From Oenanthe sinensis (Eukaryota; Streptophyta; Magnoliopsida; Apiales; Apiaceae): a stretch of 64,000 bases of DNA. The position numbers and the translations under genes were made by a program. The notes beneath the pieces are model-generated. The model searched no databases and was not told the DNA's origin. It saw only the letters and a list, made by a program, of their open reading frames with translations. The DNA is taken from contig JAPMAC010000207.1 of assembly GCA_028671895.1 (NCBI GenBank), positions 1,798,001 through 1,862,000 on the forward strand. Direction: 5' to 3'. Shown piece after piece: positions 1 to 12,036 of this stretch (positions are counted from its first letter, which is position 1; each line of letters starts with the position of its first letter).

Positions 1-2970
1 TAAGAGTTGGCTGGATGCCATGAAATTTGAGATGAAATCCATTTATACTAATCAAGTATGGACTTTGGTTGATCTACCTGAAGGGGTAAAACCTATAGGG
101 TGCAAGTGGGTTTTCAAGAAGAAGACCGGCATGGATGGTAAGGTACAGACCTATAAGGCACGATTGGTGACAAAAGGTTTCAAGCAAATTTATGGTATTG
201 ACTATAATGAGACCTTTTCACCAGTGGCTATGGTCAAGTCCATCAGGATTTTTCTTGCTATAGTTGCTTACTATGACTATGAAATCTGAAAATGGATGTC
301 AAAACCGCTTTCTTAAATGGGAGCCTCGAAGAAGATGTGTATATGACACAACCTTAGGGTTTTGTTGATCCAAAGGATGCTGGAAAGGTATGTAAGTTGC
401 ATCGATCCAGTTATAGATTAAGAAAAGCCTCGATAAGATGTAACATTCATTTTGATGAAACTGTCAAATAAATTGGGTTTATTCAAAATGAAGATGAACC
501 ACGTGTTTATAAGAAGGTTAGTGGGAGCCATGTAGAATTCCTAGTATTATATGTTGATGATATATTACTAATAGGGAATGACATTCCTTCTCTACAGACT
601 ATGAAGACTTGGTTGAGAAATAATTTCTCAATGAAAGACTTAGGCAATGCGACCTATATATTAGGGATCAGGATCTATAGAGATAGATCGGCCTAAGTCA
701 GAGTACATACATTGACAAAGTTTTGCATCGATTTGGAATGCAAGAGGCTAAAAGGGGATTTGTCCCATTGTCTCATGGGATATCGATCTCGAAAGAAAAA
801 TAGTCCTAAATCATTGGATGGTAAGGACCGTATGAGTAAAGTTCCATATACATCGACAATTGGTTCTATAATGTATGCAATGATATATACTCGTCTTGAT
901 GTCTCATATGCTTTAAGCATGACGAGTAGATACCAGTTTAATCCAAGTGAAGGTCATTGGACGACAATCAAGAATATTCTTAAGTATTTGAAGAGGACCA
1001 AAGATAAATTCTTGGTATATGGAGGAGAAGATAAGCTGGTTGTAAAAGGTTACACCGATGATAGTTTCTAGACAGACAACGATCATTTAGTGTTCCTGTC
1101 TGACTTTGTATTTTATCTATTTAAATTGAGATGTTGTATGCTGGAATGGTTCACAACAGAGACATTTGTTGATTCTACAATAGAGCTTGAGTATATTGAT
1201 GCTTGTGAAGCAGCCAAGGAGGCTGTTTGTGTTGGTGTAGGTGCCCTAGAGGCAATACAATGTTTATTTTGATAAACCTTTATGTCAATTGATTATTCAA
1301 TAAACATATTTATTATGACTTTAATTACTGCGATATATTTGTTAGCATAATAAATGTCCTTAGAATCATGATACATATTGTATAGTTTAGTACATGACTT
1401 GAACTTGAGATTATATAATATATCATATTCTTAAATGTCCCTAGTCGAGTATTATTATTATAGGACAATAATAATACATAAATAGACTAGTATGTTGTTT
1501 GACAGATAACCACATCTCATTGGTTATAAGTATGGGGATACTAAAGTCAATACATAGGTACATGCAGGAGTACATGGTACTGGACAGACCCACAGTGAGA
1601 TTCTTCATGTTTAATAAAGTCATAAGAAAGACTCACAGTGATAATGGTGTAATGATCCTCTGACTTGAGATCATTATATTTTTATACGAGGATTAATATA
1701 CTTTGACTACATTAAAAGTTACCTTTGACCGGGTAATGATAAAAGTGGACATCGGGTATATCATGAGTCGTATGAGAAATATGAATGATAGATAAAGGAT
1801 TTAACCCTCCTATAATTAGGAGAGATATTATTGGCCTCTTGATTGAGTGAGACTATAAAATGCATGGCCGTGCTCAAATAATGATTTGTTTTCATAGTCT
1901 ACTCATGGATCAAGTAAACTCGGATTAAATGTTGAAGAGGATGACTAAATACATGCCTCGAGTTTAATCTATAATATATATGGTTAAAAGGATTATATTA
2001 CACGGAAAAATTAATCACGAAAGGTTTTATCGAATCACGATTTAATTATTGTTTAATTGGGTAGCAATGATGTATTACTAGATGCCGCTCATTGTTTATA
2101 ATTTTATTGGAGAATAAAATTATTGCCAATTAAATAATAGCCTATAGGGTCACACGCAAAGAGCACTTAAAGGAATAGTTAATTTAAATTATAGATTTAA
2201 ATTAATTGATAATTATTTGAATTTTTATTATATTAATTAAGTGAGACTTAATTAATTAAGATAATATAAATTCAAATTAGAATTGTATTTCTGCCCATAA
2301 TAATTAAGTATGACTTAGTTATTAATTAAATAATAAAATTCGTTTTATTATTTTCCTAGACCTACATGGGTTAGGTTTTGCTGCTATGGGCCTGTTAACC
2401 AAACATTATAAATAGATAATGTAGGGTTAAGAGGCACAACACGTTTTGATAGAAAAACCCTAGAAGAGGCAGCAAAGAGGCAGGAAGACAATTCGAATTA
2501 TCAAAGGTTTGCTAGTACATCCACTCCGTAATCAAGATCGTGAGACGCTCTTGAAGGTGCTCGTGTGGATACCATAGAGGTGTTTTCGAGAGGAAGACAC
2601 AAGTCGTGATAGCAAGGATCTCCGTTGAGTTCGTGACATTCAAGATCGTAATAGGTATGATTCGATTATCACCATAATCCGTCCAATCTTATACATGATC
2701 CTGCGTTAGGGTTCCGAAATTTTTCGTTATATTTACTTTTATCCGCTGCGTTTTATGCCTCGGAACCCAACAGTTTGGGCATGTACTTAGGAGATATCAC
2801 ATAATTAATGAGATTAATGATCAAGGAGATATACATATATGTAAATTGCATACTAATAATAATATTATAGACCCATTGACTAAGGCTTTTTCGCAGTAGA
2901 AGCACGAAAGTTACACTAGTTCCATGAGTATTGGATACTTGGGTAATTGGCTCTAGTGCAAGTGGGAAAT
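1..2970 (+). pseudogene. Ty1/Copia A1 pol remnant (reverse transcriptase-RNase H), split by a solo LTR
   Basis: This is the 3' part of a Copia polyprotein; the rest lies beyond the left edge. Base 1 corresponds to base 12118 of element A2. Bases 20-289 encode the start of the reverse transcriptase (VWTLVDLPEGVKPIGCKWVF and KARLVTKGFKQ blocks). The YVDDILL catalytic block is at about 548-568. The RNase H region follows to 1229 and resumes at 2773-2970 after the inserted LTR. Stops and frameshifts (for example the TGA at 286-288) make it non-functional. A purine-rich tract (AAGTGGGAAAT) sits just before the 3' LTR at 2971. Assignment to Copia is firm; the exact lineage is not decided. Confidence 0.9.
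1230..2772 (+). mobile_element. Solo LTR of the A-family Copia, with 5-bp target duplication GTTTG
   Basis: The 1543-bp segment begins TGTTGGTGTAGGTGCCCTAG, matching the A2 LTR start (TGTTAGTAATTGTGCTCTAG) in diverged form, and ends CCCAACA. It shares the A-family LTR blocks, for example CTAGTCGAGTATTATTAT. It is flanked by GTTTG at 1225-1229 and 2773-2777. A2 has the uninterrupted sequence GGCTGTTTGGGCATG at about 13349-13363, which is the empty site. No internal element sequence remains, so this is a solo LTR left after recombination between two LTRs. Confidence 0.93.
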
Positions 2971-4522
2971 TGTTAGTAATTGTGTCCTAGATACAATTAC
3001 TTTTATATTTTAAAGAAAATATTTTATTATTAAGGATTATGTTTTATTGATGATTATTTATTTATTATGTTTTATTTACTGCATAATAAATTGAAAGCAT
3101 AATAAATGTCCTTAGAATTTTGATACATATTATATATCTTTAAGTATGTGACTTAAAAATGAGATTATATGAATAATATCTTATTCCTAAAATTTCCTAG
3201 TCGAGTATTATTATATAAGGACAATAATAATACAATAAGACTAGTATGTTTGTTGACTAGTGACCACATCTCATTGGTCATATATATGGTGATACTAAAG
3301 TCAAGAATATAAGTGCATGTCTCAATGAATGGCACTAGAATGACCCTTCATGAGATTCTACATTTTAATAAGTGTCATAAGAAATTCTCACTGTGATAAT
3401 GATGTGATGATCCTCTGACTTGAAATTATTATATTTTTATAAGAGAATTAATATACTTTGATTACACTAAAAGTTATCTTTAACCGGGTGATGATAAATG
3501 TGGACATTGGGTATACTATGAATCGTATGAGAAATATGAATGATAGATAAATGATTTAACCTTCCTATTTAGGAGTGATATTATTGGCCTCTTGATTGCG
3601 AGAGACTATAAAATGCATGGTTGTGCTTAAATATTGATTTGTTTAATAGTCTACTCATTGATCAAGGAAACCCGGATTAAACGTTGAAGAGGATGACACG
3701 ATACATGCCTCGAGTTTGATCTATAATATAAGGTTAAAAGGATTATATTACATTGAACATTATTCACAAAAGGCTTAATCAAATCACTGATTTTATTATT
3801 ATTACTTGGGTAGCAATGATGTATTACTAGATTTCGTTCATTGTTTACAATTTTAAATAGATATTAAAATTGTTACCAATGTAATAATAACCTATAGAGT
3901 CACACACAAATAATGCTTGAAGGAGAAATAATTTAAATTATGAATTTAAATTATATATGTAATTTATTTTATTTATTATATTAATTAAGTATGACTTAAT
4001 TAATTATATAAATAGAATAAATGAATTACTTAAACTAATTCTAAAATTAGTAATTAATTAATTAAGTGAGACTTAATTAAATAATTTGGAATTTTGGATT
4101 AGTATTAATTATAATTAGATTATAATTAGAAAACTTATTCATCTCTATACAATCTCTTTACGGGCTGATTTAATAGTAAGACACATATTTTTCTAAAACC
4201 CTAGCTGTTTTGAGAAAAGAGGAAGATAGAGAGAGAGAGAAGTAGTTTTCGGGTGCTAGTACACATTAATCCTTCATGAAAAGTGTTCTTGTGGATACCG
4301 TAGAGCGTATATCGCGAGAGCGGGATACATGGTGATTAAACAAGTTTTTGACCTCCATTAATCTTTCATTAATGAACTGTTAAAGCTTTTAAGGTATTCG
4401 TTCTTTATTTCCGAATTAAATCTTTTGTTTTCGCATGGATCCTGCGGAGAGTTTCAATTTATATTATGTTTTATATTTAATTTTCACGTTTTTCCATTGC
4501 GTTTATGCCTCAAAATCCTTCA
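2971..4522 (+). mobile_element. 3' LTR of Copia element A1
   Basis: It starts TGTTAGTAATTGTGTCCTAG directly after the purine tract of A1 and ends near CAAAATCCTTCA. It is about 1552 bp and collinear with the A2 LTRs but clearly diverged from them. At 4523 the sequence changes abruptly to the minus-strand protease region of the SIRE-like host element. The matching 5' LTR lies outside the window, so the target duplication cannot be tested. Confidence 0.88.
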
Positions 4523-6350
4523 GCTATGATGCATGATCTAGTTGAAAACCACACACCATTTCCATTATCACACAATTGACTAATGCTCAACAAATTGTGT
4601 TTCAATCCATCAACCAGTGCTACAGGTTCAATAATAACATTTTCACTTGCAATAGAGCCATATCCCAAACTAAAACCTTTGTTGTTATCTCTAAAAGTAA
4701 CTCCTGGGCCAGCCTTTTCCACAAACTTTATGAGCAGGGACATATCTCCTGTCATGTGCCTAGAACATCCATTGTCTAGATACCAAAGATTTTTTCTCTT
4801 GTTTCCCTGTACACAATTAAAAACAATCAAGTTATTTTTGGTACCCAAGTTGCCTTGGGTCCTCTTTTATTAGTTGTAACCTGAGCCTTGGTTGCCAATT
4901 TTGGCTCCTTTTTTTTGGTGTGTTTAAATTCACTTTAACTTTGCATTTAGCACAAACCTTTCTAGGTGCATACATATCAGGAGTGTAATTACTGTGCTTA
5001 TTTATGCCTACATTTTCATTCATATTCTTTTTCTCAGACTTAGGGTGATTAGTTTCAACAGGTGTTATCTTTCCCAATTTAACTTTTAATTGTTTCTTAG
5101 ATAAACTACCAATATTGATCTTTTCAACCTTAGTCTCAACTTGATATATGGGATCCTTTTCCTTAACAAATTTTATAGGGGTGCTAAATTTATTCTTTTT
5201 GTTAGCCATTGATTGTTTACCTGTCGATGGATGCTTATCAGTTGATTTAGTATCAATCGATTGATAATCCTTATCGATCGATAGAGAATTAGCAGTCGAT
5301 TGATTCTTATTCATTAAGGTATTAACCAATGGGTTGACTATTGATTTAGCGGATTCTCCTAAAGTATCTAAACCCTGAACATCAATAATTTGTTTGGCAT
5401 TTTTAGCAGACCCATTCCATTTGTTAATAGTTTCAATTTCTCCATCCAACTGTTCTTTCAAAAATTCTTCTCTTCTCAAACTATTTACTAGTTCATCCCT
5501 AGCATCCTTACTCTCCTTTTTGTATCTATCTAAACAAATAATTTCATTTTCAAGAAAAGTGTTTCTCTTAGTTAATGCATCAATGATGTTCTTTAACTTG
5601 AGATTTTCTTTGTTTAGAGATTTCAAGGTGACATGCAAATTGTACAGTTCATTAGACATCTCATTTATGGTACTATTGCATTCATCTTTTGATAATTCAG
5701 AAAAGTTAGTAGTCAGTACCTGATTTGATGATGAACTAGCCTCTTTATCTTCACGATTGGCCATTAGTGCTAGATTGATGAATTCTTCAGAATCACTATC
5801 CTCAGCAGCCCATTCTTTCTCTTCAGTTACAAAAGTCTTTTCCTTTTATTTGAGAAGGTCAAAATACTTCTTTTTATAGTCAATGCCATCATATGATTTT
5901 GCCTTCTTCTCTTGTTTTGGCTTTCTGCACTCATTGGAGAAGTGACCAGCCAATCCATAGTTAAAACATTTGAACTTTGATCTGTCAACCAAATTCTTAT
6001 TTTGGTTGTCATTTCTGAACTGGAATCCAGGCCTTTGAGCATTTGGATTCCTCTTGAATTTTAGCTTTGAGAATTTCCTTGACAGGAATGCAAGGTGCTC
6101 ATCAATCTCATCTAAATCATCCTGAGAGCATGCTTCATTTTCTTCGTATTTGCCCTTTCTTTTGGATGATTCTTCAACAACATCACCAGCCATCATGATA
6201 GATCCATCTACACATCCACTTTCACTGTTTCCCTTTTTGTTTTCATTTCCCTAGACCATCAAAGCCACAGTCTTTTCCTTTCTTTGACTCTTCTCAATCT
6301 CTTCATCTTGTTGAATTTCCAACTCATATGTCTTGAGAATACCATAAAGT
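4523..6350 (-). pseudogene. SIRE-like Copia gag C-terminus and protease remnant
   Basis: Read leftward on the minus strand this continues the gag that starts at 15095-15755. The piece at 5846-6196 has a degenerate zinc knuckle (about 5927-5973; C-X2-Y-X4-H-X4-C, the second Cys replaced by Tyr). The piece at 4832-5764 (310 codons) is a long lysine/glutamate-rich coiled coil, as found after the knuckle in SIRE-type gag. The piece at 4510-4848 holds a Copia protease block, WYLDNGCSRHMTGD, where DNG stands in place of the usual DSG or DTG. The pieces are in different frames with intervening stops. The coding DNA at 5215-5310 contains copies of the ATCGATTGAT-type motif, translated as SID tripeptides. 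Confidence 0.87.
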
Positions 6351-7894
6351 TGTTAGTAATTGTGCTCTAGAGACAATACTTTTTATATTTTAAGAAAAAT
6401 ATTTATTATTAAGGATTATGTTTTATTGATTATTATTTATTTATTATGTTTTATTTACTGCGTAATAAATTGAAAGCATAATAAATGTCCTTGGAATTTT
6501 GATACGTATTATATATCTTTATGTATGTGACTTAAAAATGAGATTATATGAATAGTATCTTATTCCTAAAATTCCCTAGTCGAGTATTATTATTTAAGGA
6601 CAATAATAATGCACAAAGACTAGTATGTTTCTTGACAGATGACCACATCACATTGGTCATAGGTATGGGGATACTAAAGTCAAGAACATAAGTGCATGTA
6701 TCAATGCATGGCACTGGAATGACCCGCCGTGAGATTCTACATGTTAAGTAAGTGTCATAAGTAATTCTCACTGTGATAATGGTGTAATGATCCTTAGACC
6801 TGAAATCATTATATTTCTATACGAGAATTAATATACTTTGATTACATTAAAAGTTACCTTTGACCGGGTGATGATAAAAGTGGACATTGGGTATATTATG
6901 AATCGTATGAGAAATATGAATGATCTAGATGGGATTTAATCATCCTAATTTTAGGAGTGATATTATTGGCCTCTTGTTTGAGTAAGACTATGAAATGCAC
7001 GGCCGTGCTCAAATGTTGATTTGATTTTAATAGTCTACTCATCGATCAAGAAAATAAAGATTAAATTATGAAGAGGATGACACGAGACATGCCTTGAGTT
7101 TAATCTATAATATCAAGATTAAATGGATTATATTACATGGAACATTATTCACGAAAGGCTTAATCGAATCACCGATTTATTATTATTACTTGGGTAGCAA
7201 TGATGTATTACTAGATGCCGCTCATTGTTTACAATTTTAATTAGATATTAAAATTGTTGCCAACGTAATAATAACCTACAGGGTCACACACAAAGAACGC
7301 TTGAAGGAGAAATAATTTAAATTATGAATTTAAATTAAATAAGTAATTTATTTTATTTATGATATTAATTAAGTATGACTTAATTAATTATATAAATAGA
7401 ATAAATGAATTACTTAAACTAATTCCAAAATTAATAATTAATTAATTAAGTGAGAATTAATTAAATAATTTAGAATTTTGGATTAGTATTAATTATAATT
7501 GGATTATAATTAGAAAACTTATTCCTCTCTCTATATAATCTCTTTATGGGCTGATTTAATAAAATAGAGATTTTACAAAAAACCCTAGTCGCTCTAAGAA
7601 AAGAGGAAGATAGAGAGAGAAGAAGTTTTCGGATGCTAGTACACATCAATCCTTCATGAAAAGTGTTCGTGTGGATACCGTAGAGCGTAGATCGCGAGAG
7701 CGGGATATGTGGTGATTAAACAAGTTTTGGACCTCCATTAATCTTCCATTAATGAACTGTTAAAGCTTCTAAAGGTATTTATTCTTTATCTCCGAATTAA
7801 ATCTTTTGTTTTCGCATGGATCCTACGGAGGGTTTCGCTATATTAATTTATTTTTCGCGTTTATTCCGCTGCGTTTGTGTCACGAAACCCTACA
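6351..7894 (+). repeat. 5' LTR of A2
   Basis: It starts TGTTAGTAATTGTGCTCTAG and ends CGAAACCCTACA. It is identical to 13551-15093 except at about 7123, 7489, 7589, 7633 and two bases near 7842-7845. AT-rich palindromic stretches (TTAATTAAGTATGACTTAAT) fill the middle part. Confidence 0.95.
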
Positions 7895-7895
7895 A

Positions 7896-7907
7896 TGGCA
7901 TCATTGC
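7896..7907 (+). other. Degenerate primer-binding site of A2
   Basis: TGGCATCATTGC lies one base after the 5' LTR. It matches 9 of 12 positions of TGGTATCAGAGC, the usual Copia site complementary to the initiator methionine tRNA 3' end. The mismatches suggest weakened priming. Confidence 0.5.
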
Positions 7908-10097
7908 TACTTGCGAAACGTTTTAATTCGGTTATGTGCTTAACAGTTTTTGATATATAAGCATGTATGCGATCTATCATGATTTTATATTGATATAATA
8001 TGTATATGTTTATATATATTATGAATATATGATATTCATATGATGTATAATCATGTGATAATTATGTGTATTGATGTATGTATATGATACATGTTTGTTC
8101 TTATTATGGGAATCGTATTCGATACGAATTCTGAAACGGCTACCGTTGATTTTCTGAAATCTGTGTCCGTTGTCCGATTTTCGCAAACGATATATGTTTT
8201 CTGACTGGAATCGGGTCACTGAGCAATACTGACAAAGTCAGATCTGTGTCTGTAAGCTATTAGATGTCGTTACAGCCTCCAAAACTGTGATTTATTATTT
8301 TCTGAAAATTATTTGATTTTCTAAAATTTTGAGTATATGTATGTATATATTATGAATATATGATATTCATGTAATGTATAATCATATGATGATTGTATGT
8401 ATCTCTGTATATATATATATGATATATGTTTGTTTTTGTTATGAGAATTGTATATGATACGATTTCTGAAACACCGTCAGATTTGGAGAAATCTGACTGC
8501 TGTATCCGATTTTCGTAAACGATATGTGTTTTCTGACTGGAATCGGGCCAATGAACAAACCTGATAGCTATGCTATCACCGACGGGTCTGTAAGGTGTTT
8601 GACGTCGTTAAGGGCCTCGAAATAGCGATTTATTGTCTTTAGAAATCTGTTTTTAATTTTCTGAAATTTCGAAATTTGTTATATATGATTATATAATATG
8701 AGATATATTATATATGTTATATGATAGCATGGTGGATGGTTATGGCCTAAAGACCCATAGGATAATGATTTTGATTTATGGTTTTGGTTTCTAAATACGA
8801 CTTGCATGTCGTTTATTCATTGTAATTTAATTATCTCGAATGTAACTATAGTTCTTCTTGTAATTTCATTAGAATAGTTTTATTTTTATTATTCAATGTA
8901 ATTATCAGTGAAGACTTGCAAGCAAGGAGGCGATCCAAAAGGGGATGATGGAGCAATGAAGAAAGAAGACATGTAATAGATAGTATTTTTAAAACCACCA
9001 TAGACTGACCTTGATATTTCCATTAGCTTGGAAATATCATATAGGATGGGGCCATAACCAAACACGTTTAATTTACGCACATTACATATATGTATATGAT
9101 TGCATGTATTGGTATGTATGCGTAGATATAATTGAGATGCATGCTTAATATTGATTAATCATGTATGTATTAGATACGACACCCATGTCATGTTTGCTTA
9201 AACAAGATAAAATCTGTAACGATTCAAGATTTTAAAATTAACAAACGATCATGAGATTCTTGTGTTTATGAAATATGGATTTTTAAAACACTGAATTAAA
9301 TATGGATTTTTGATATCTATAATTGGGATTTTCTGACAAAAGCGGATATGCGTATTCGTAAGGCTGATGGGTTTTAAGTGTGACCATTGGTATCCTCCAT
9401 CTACCTGGGAAATGAACAATTTAAGATGTCGATTTGAAATATTTGGTTCAAGGAAAAATTGAGGATCTCTTTATGATGTGATCATGATCGTTATAAATTT
9501 TCTAAAACCCCTTAACAAAATATTAAGTTTTACTCGGATGCTTTCCAATGAATGAACACTCATCGAATCCTAGATCGATAAGGGGAAGGACTGTCAGTGG
9601 CAGGGGACTCCTATCTATCGTGGTGAGATGCGACGAATATAAACGGTTATATTCGGCCGTTGTATCATTGGGTCTAACTTAACTGAGTCGTCATAATAAG
9701 TGAAAATAAACGGTTATATTCAACTATTATGAACTTAGAAGCATAGAGTTTGGTTAAAAGTCTATTAGATAGATAAGATCAATCGTTGTTCACCAAACTA
9801 TCCAAGAATTATATATGATATAATTGACAACTGTTGTCTACCTAAATAATCATTTTCTAAGGACTTCCAGTGGTTGACTTAGGACATGACGAAATATGGA
9901 TCTTGGCTCACTAGAAAGAATTATGGGATATACTTTCCAAATTAATAGTAAGGGCTATTAGTTTGATAAAAATAGTGGGAGGTATATGATGATATACCAT
10001 AATCACTTAAACATAATTAATATTAAATTTGCAATCTAGTTTATTTTATGCACTTTAATATTGTGGATATCAAATGATAAACACAAACAACTTCTCT
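7908..10097 (+). repeat. Long untranslated leader of A2 with a ~335-bp tandem duplication
   Basis: No coding sequence is recognised in this 2.2-kb stretch. Two diverged direct copies (about 8000-8333 and 8334-8680) share the blocks GAATATATGATATTCAT, ATAATCAT, CGATTTTCG and TTTTCTGACTGGAATCGGG. Further on, the near-palindrome ATAAACGGTTATATTC occurs twice (about 9635 and 9706). The leader is unusually long for a Copia element. Confidence 0.7.
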
Positions 10098-10850
10098 ATG
10101 CGATCAGTTCTTGAGAAGGACAAGTTGACGAGAATATATTTCCTTGACTGACATAGGAGCTTGAGGATCGTCCTTGGGCACCACGATATTAGTCAAATCT
10201 CTTCCCCTGCTCTTAAAGTTGAGAATGTAACATGTGCAAATCATAGTGCTTATTGGAAGCAAATTGATGTTGCGACTGATGTTTCATGTCTCATGCTCGC
10301 AAATATATGTGCTGAGCTTAAGAAGCAATACAAGCATATAGATGCTTATGAAACGATTGAGCACAAGATATATTTGAAAGGGCACTATACACTTACAAGT
10401 AGGGAGAGTGAGACCCGGTTACACCACATGTTCTAAAGATTATAGGGTATAATGAATACCATTGATATTTTGGGTTTCCAGATTGGTTTGGAGACAGTTA
10501 GATTTGATCTTACAATCTTTGGACAAATATTATTCTTATTTTTGTTATGAACAATAAAGTAAATAAGATTGGTAAAACACCCATTGAGTTGCTAAGCATG
10601 TTGAGAACTGCTGAAAGTAATATGATAAATGCATGAACTACTACTATATTGATGGTAAACATAGGGAATGCAAAAGGGAAAGGAAAATGGAAAGGCAAGG
10701 AGAAGATTTGATCTAGTTCCGTTGTCAAACCAAAGTCCAATCCCTAAAGCAGACTCTAAAGTCTGGATGAGGTGTTGATAAAGAAGACGATTGTCACTTC
10801 TGTGGAAAGTTGGGAGACTGGAAATTAAACTGTCATGCTTAATTGGAAGA
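10098..10850 (+). pseudogene. A2 gag remnant
   Basis: The ATG at 10098 opens a frame of Copia gag type: the early part has the KDKL...L-D block, then a TGA at about 10149 where the family has Trp, then HRSLRIVLGHHD. The run 10161-10436 keeps the helix-rich YWKQIDVATDVSCLMLANIC block typical of UBN2-type gag. A second run near 10545-10640 (PIELLSMLRTAE) is shifted in frame. At about 10790-10840 a zinc knuckle is visible as C-X2-C-X4-D-X4-C, the His replaced by Asp. Confidence 0.82.
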
Positions 10851-10989
10851 TCGGAAGATGATGATCAATAAGGGTCAAGCTTAAGGTATCGGGTTGGAAT
10901 TGGAGTAAAGATAGTTGCTCTGGTTCGAGGAACTCGTTACTTAATTTTTGGCCTATAAGGAAAATTTAGAACTTAATAATTGTTATAGC

Positions 10990-11950
10990 GTGCTTGCAAT
11001 TGGCAGAGACATTATTTCAGTTTCTTGTTTGGACAAGAAAGGCTTTTTCATTTTATAACAATAGTTGTTTATTCTATTTTGATGATGAGCCTTATAATGT
11101 TGCACATCTAATTAACAATTTATATGTTCTAAAGTGACTCAAATCAAATATTACCTTTGGCACTGTTGTTAAAGCCGTATTAATAAGAAACGCATTTTCA
11201 GAATACATAAGGATGCATTCATGGATAAGTTTGATTATGAATCATACAAAAGGATGCGAATCTTGGTTTATTTGGTAAAATGACTAAAGCTCCTTTTACC
11301 GGACATGGTGAAGGGATCATTGAATGTGTATGACTTATACATAGTGATGTATGTGGTCATATGTGTACGATGACAAAAGGTAGATTTTATTAACTTCATA
11401 AAATTTACTAATTATTTTAGTAGATACGGATATATGTATCTTTTGAAGAACTAATCCGAATCATTTGAAAAGTTCAAAGACTATAAAGATGAAGTAGAAA
11501 ATATCAAAGAAAAGTTTTTTTGATAGGAGAGATCACACCTTGTTGGACATGGTGCGATCAATGTTGAGTCAATGAATCTTCTAATTAGTTTCTGGGGGGC
11601 ACCCTGGAAACGGCTCCACATACACTTAACTGTGTTCCTACTAAATTGGTTCAAAAGACTCCTTATAAGATATGGACTGAGCAACGTCACAGCATGTCAT
11701 TTATAAAATTTTGGGGATGTGAAGCGTTTGTGAAACGTCTAATCTCTGACAAGCTAGGACCAAAATCAGACAAATGTAATTTTGTGGAATACCCAACTGA
11801 AACAAGGGGTTATTCTTTCTATAATCCTTCCGAGAACAAAGTGTTTGTTGCTCGAACTGCTGAGAAACAGTGGGAGGATAATAGATCTCAATGAAGTTTG
11901 AGACCCATATGATAACGTTGAACCAGTGGAGGAACCTGAGTAGAATGTAC
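10990..11950 (+). pseudogene. A2 pre-integrase and integrase remnant
   Basis: Heavily broken Copia integrase sequence. Around 11270-11360 the KAPFTGHGE and IHSDVCG blocks are readable in pieces. At 11646-11894 an open stretch (TPYKIWTEQRHSMSFIKFWGCEAFVKR and so on) corresponds to the region just after the catalytic core. Several stops and apparent deletions separate the pieces, so no functional integrase is encoded. Confidence 0.78.
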
Positions 11951-12036
11951 AAGAAAAATAATACTGCTCAAGAAACACAGGTGTTCGTAGGTTTAGTAGG
12001 ATTCGCCATGAGCCCGAGAGATAATATGGATTTCTC

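Noticed and set aside
6544..6771. 75-codon minus-strand frame, repeated at 13744-13971
   Set aside because: It appears twice only because it lies in both A2 LTRs. The related LTRs at 1230 and 2971 do not preserve it.
9635..9725. Near-palindromes ATAAACGGTTATATTC as a possible origin or operator
   Set aside because: They are two imperfect copies inside a retroelement leader in a plant genome. An origin or operator reading has no support.
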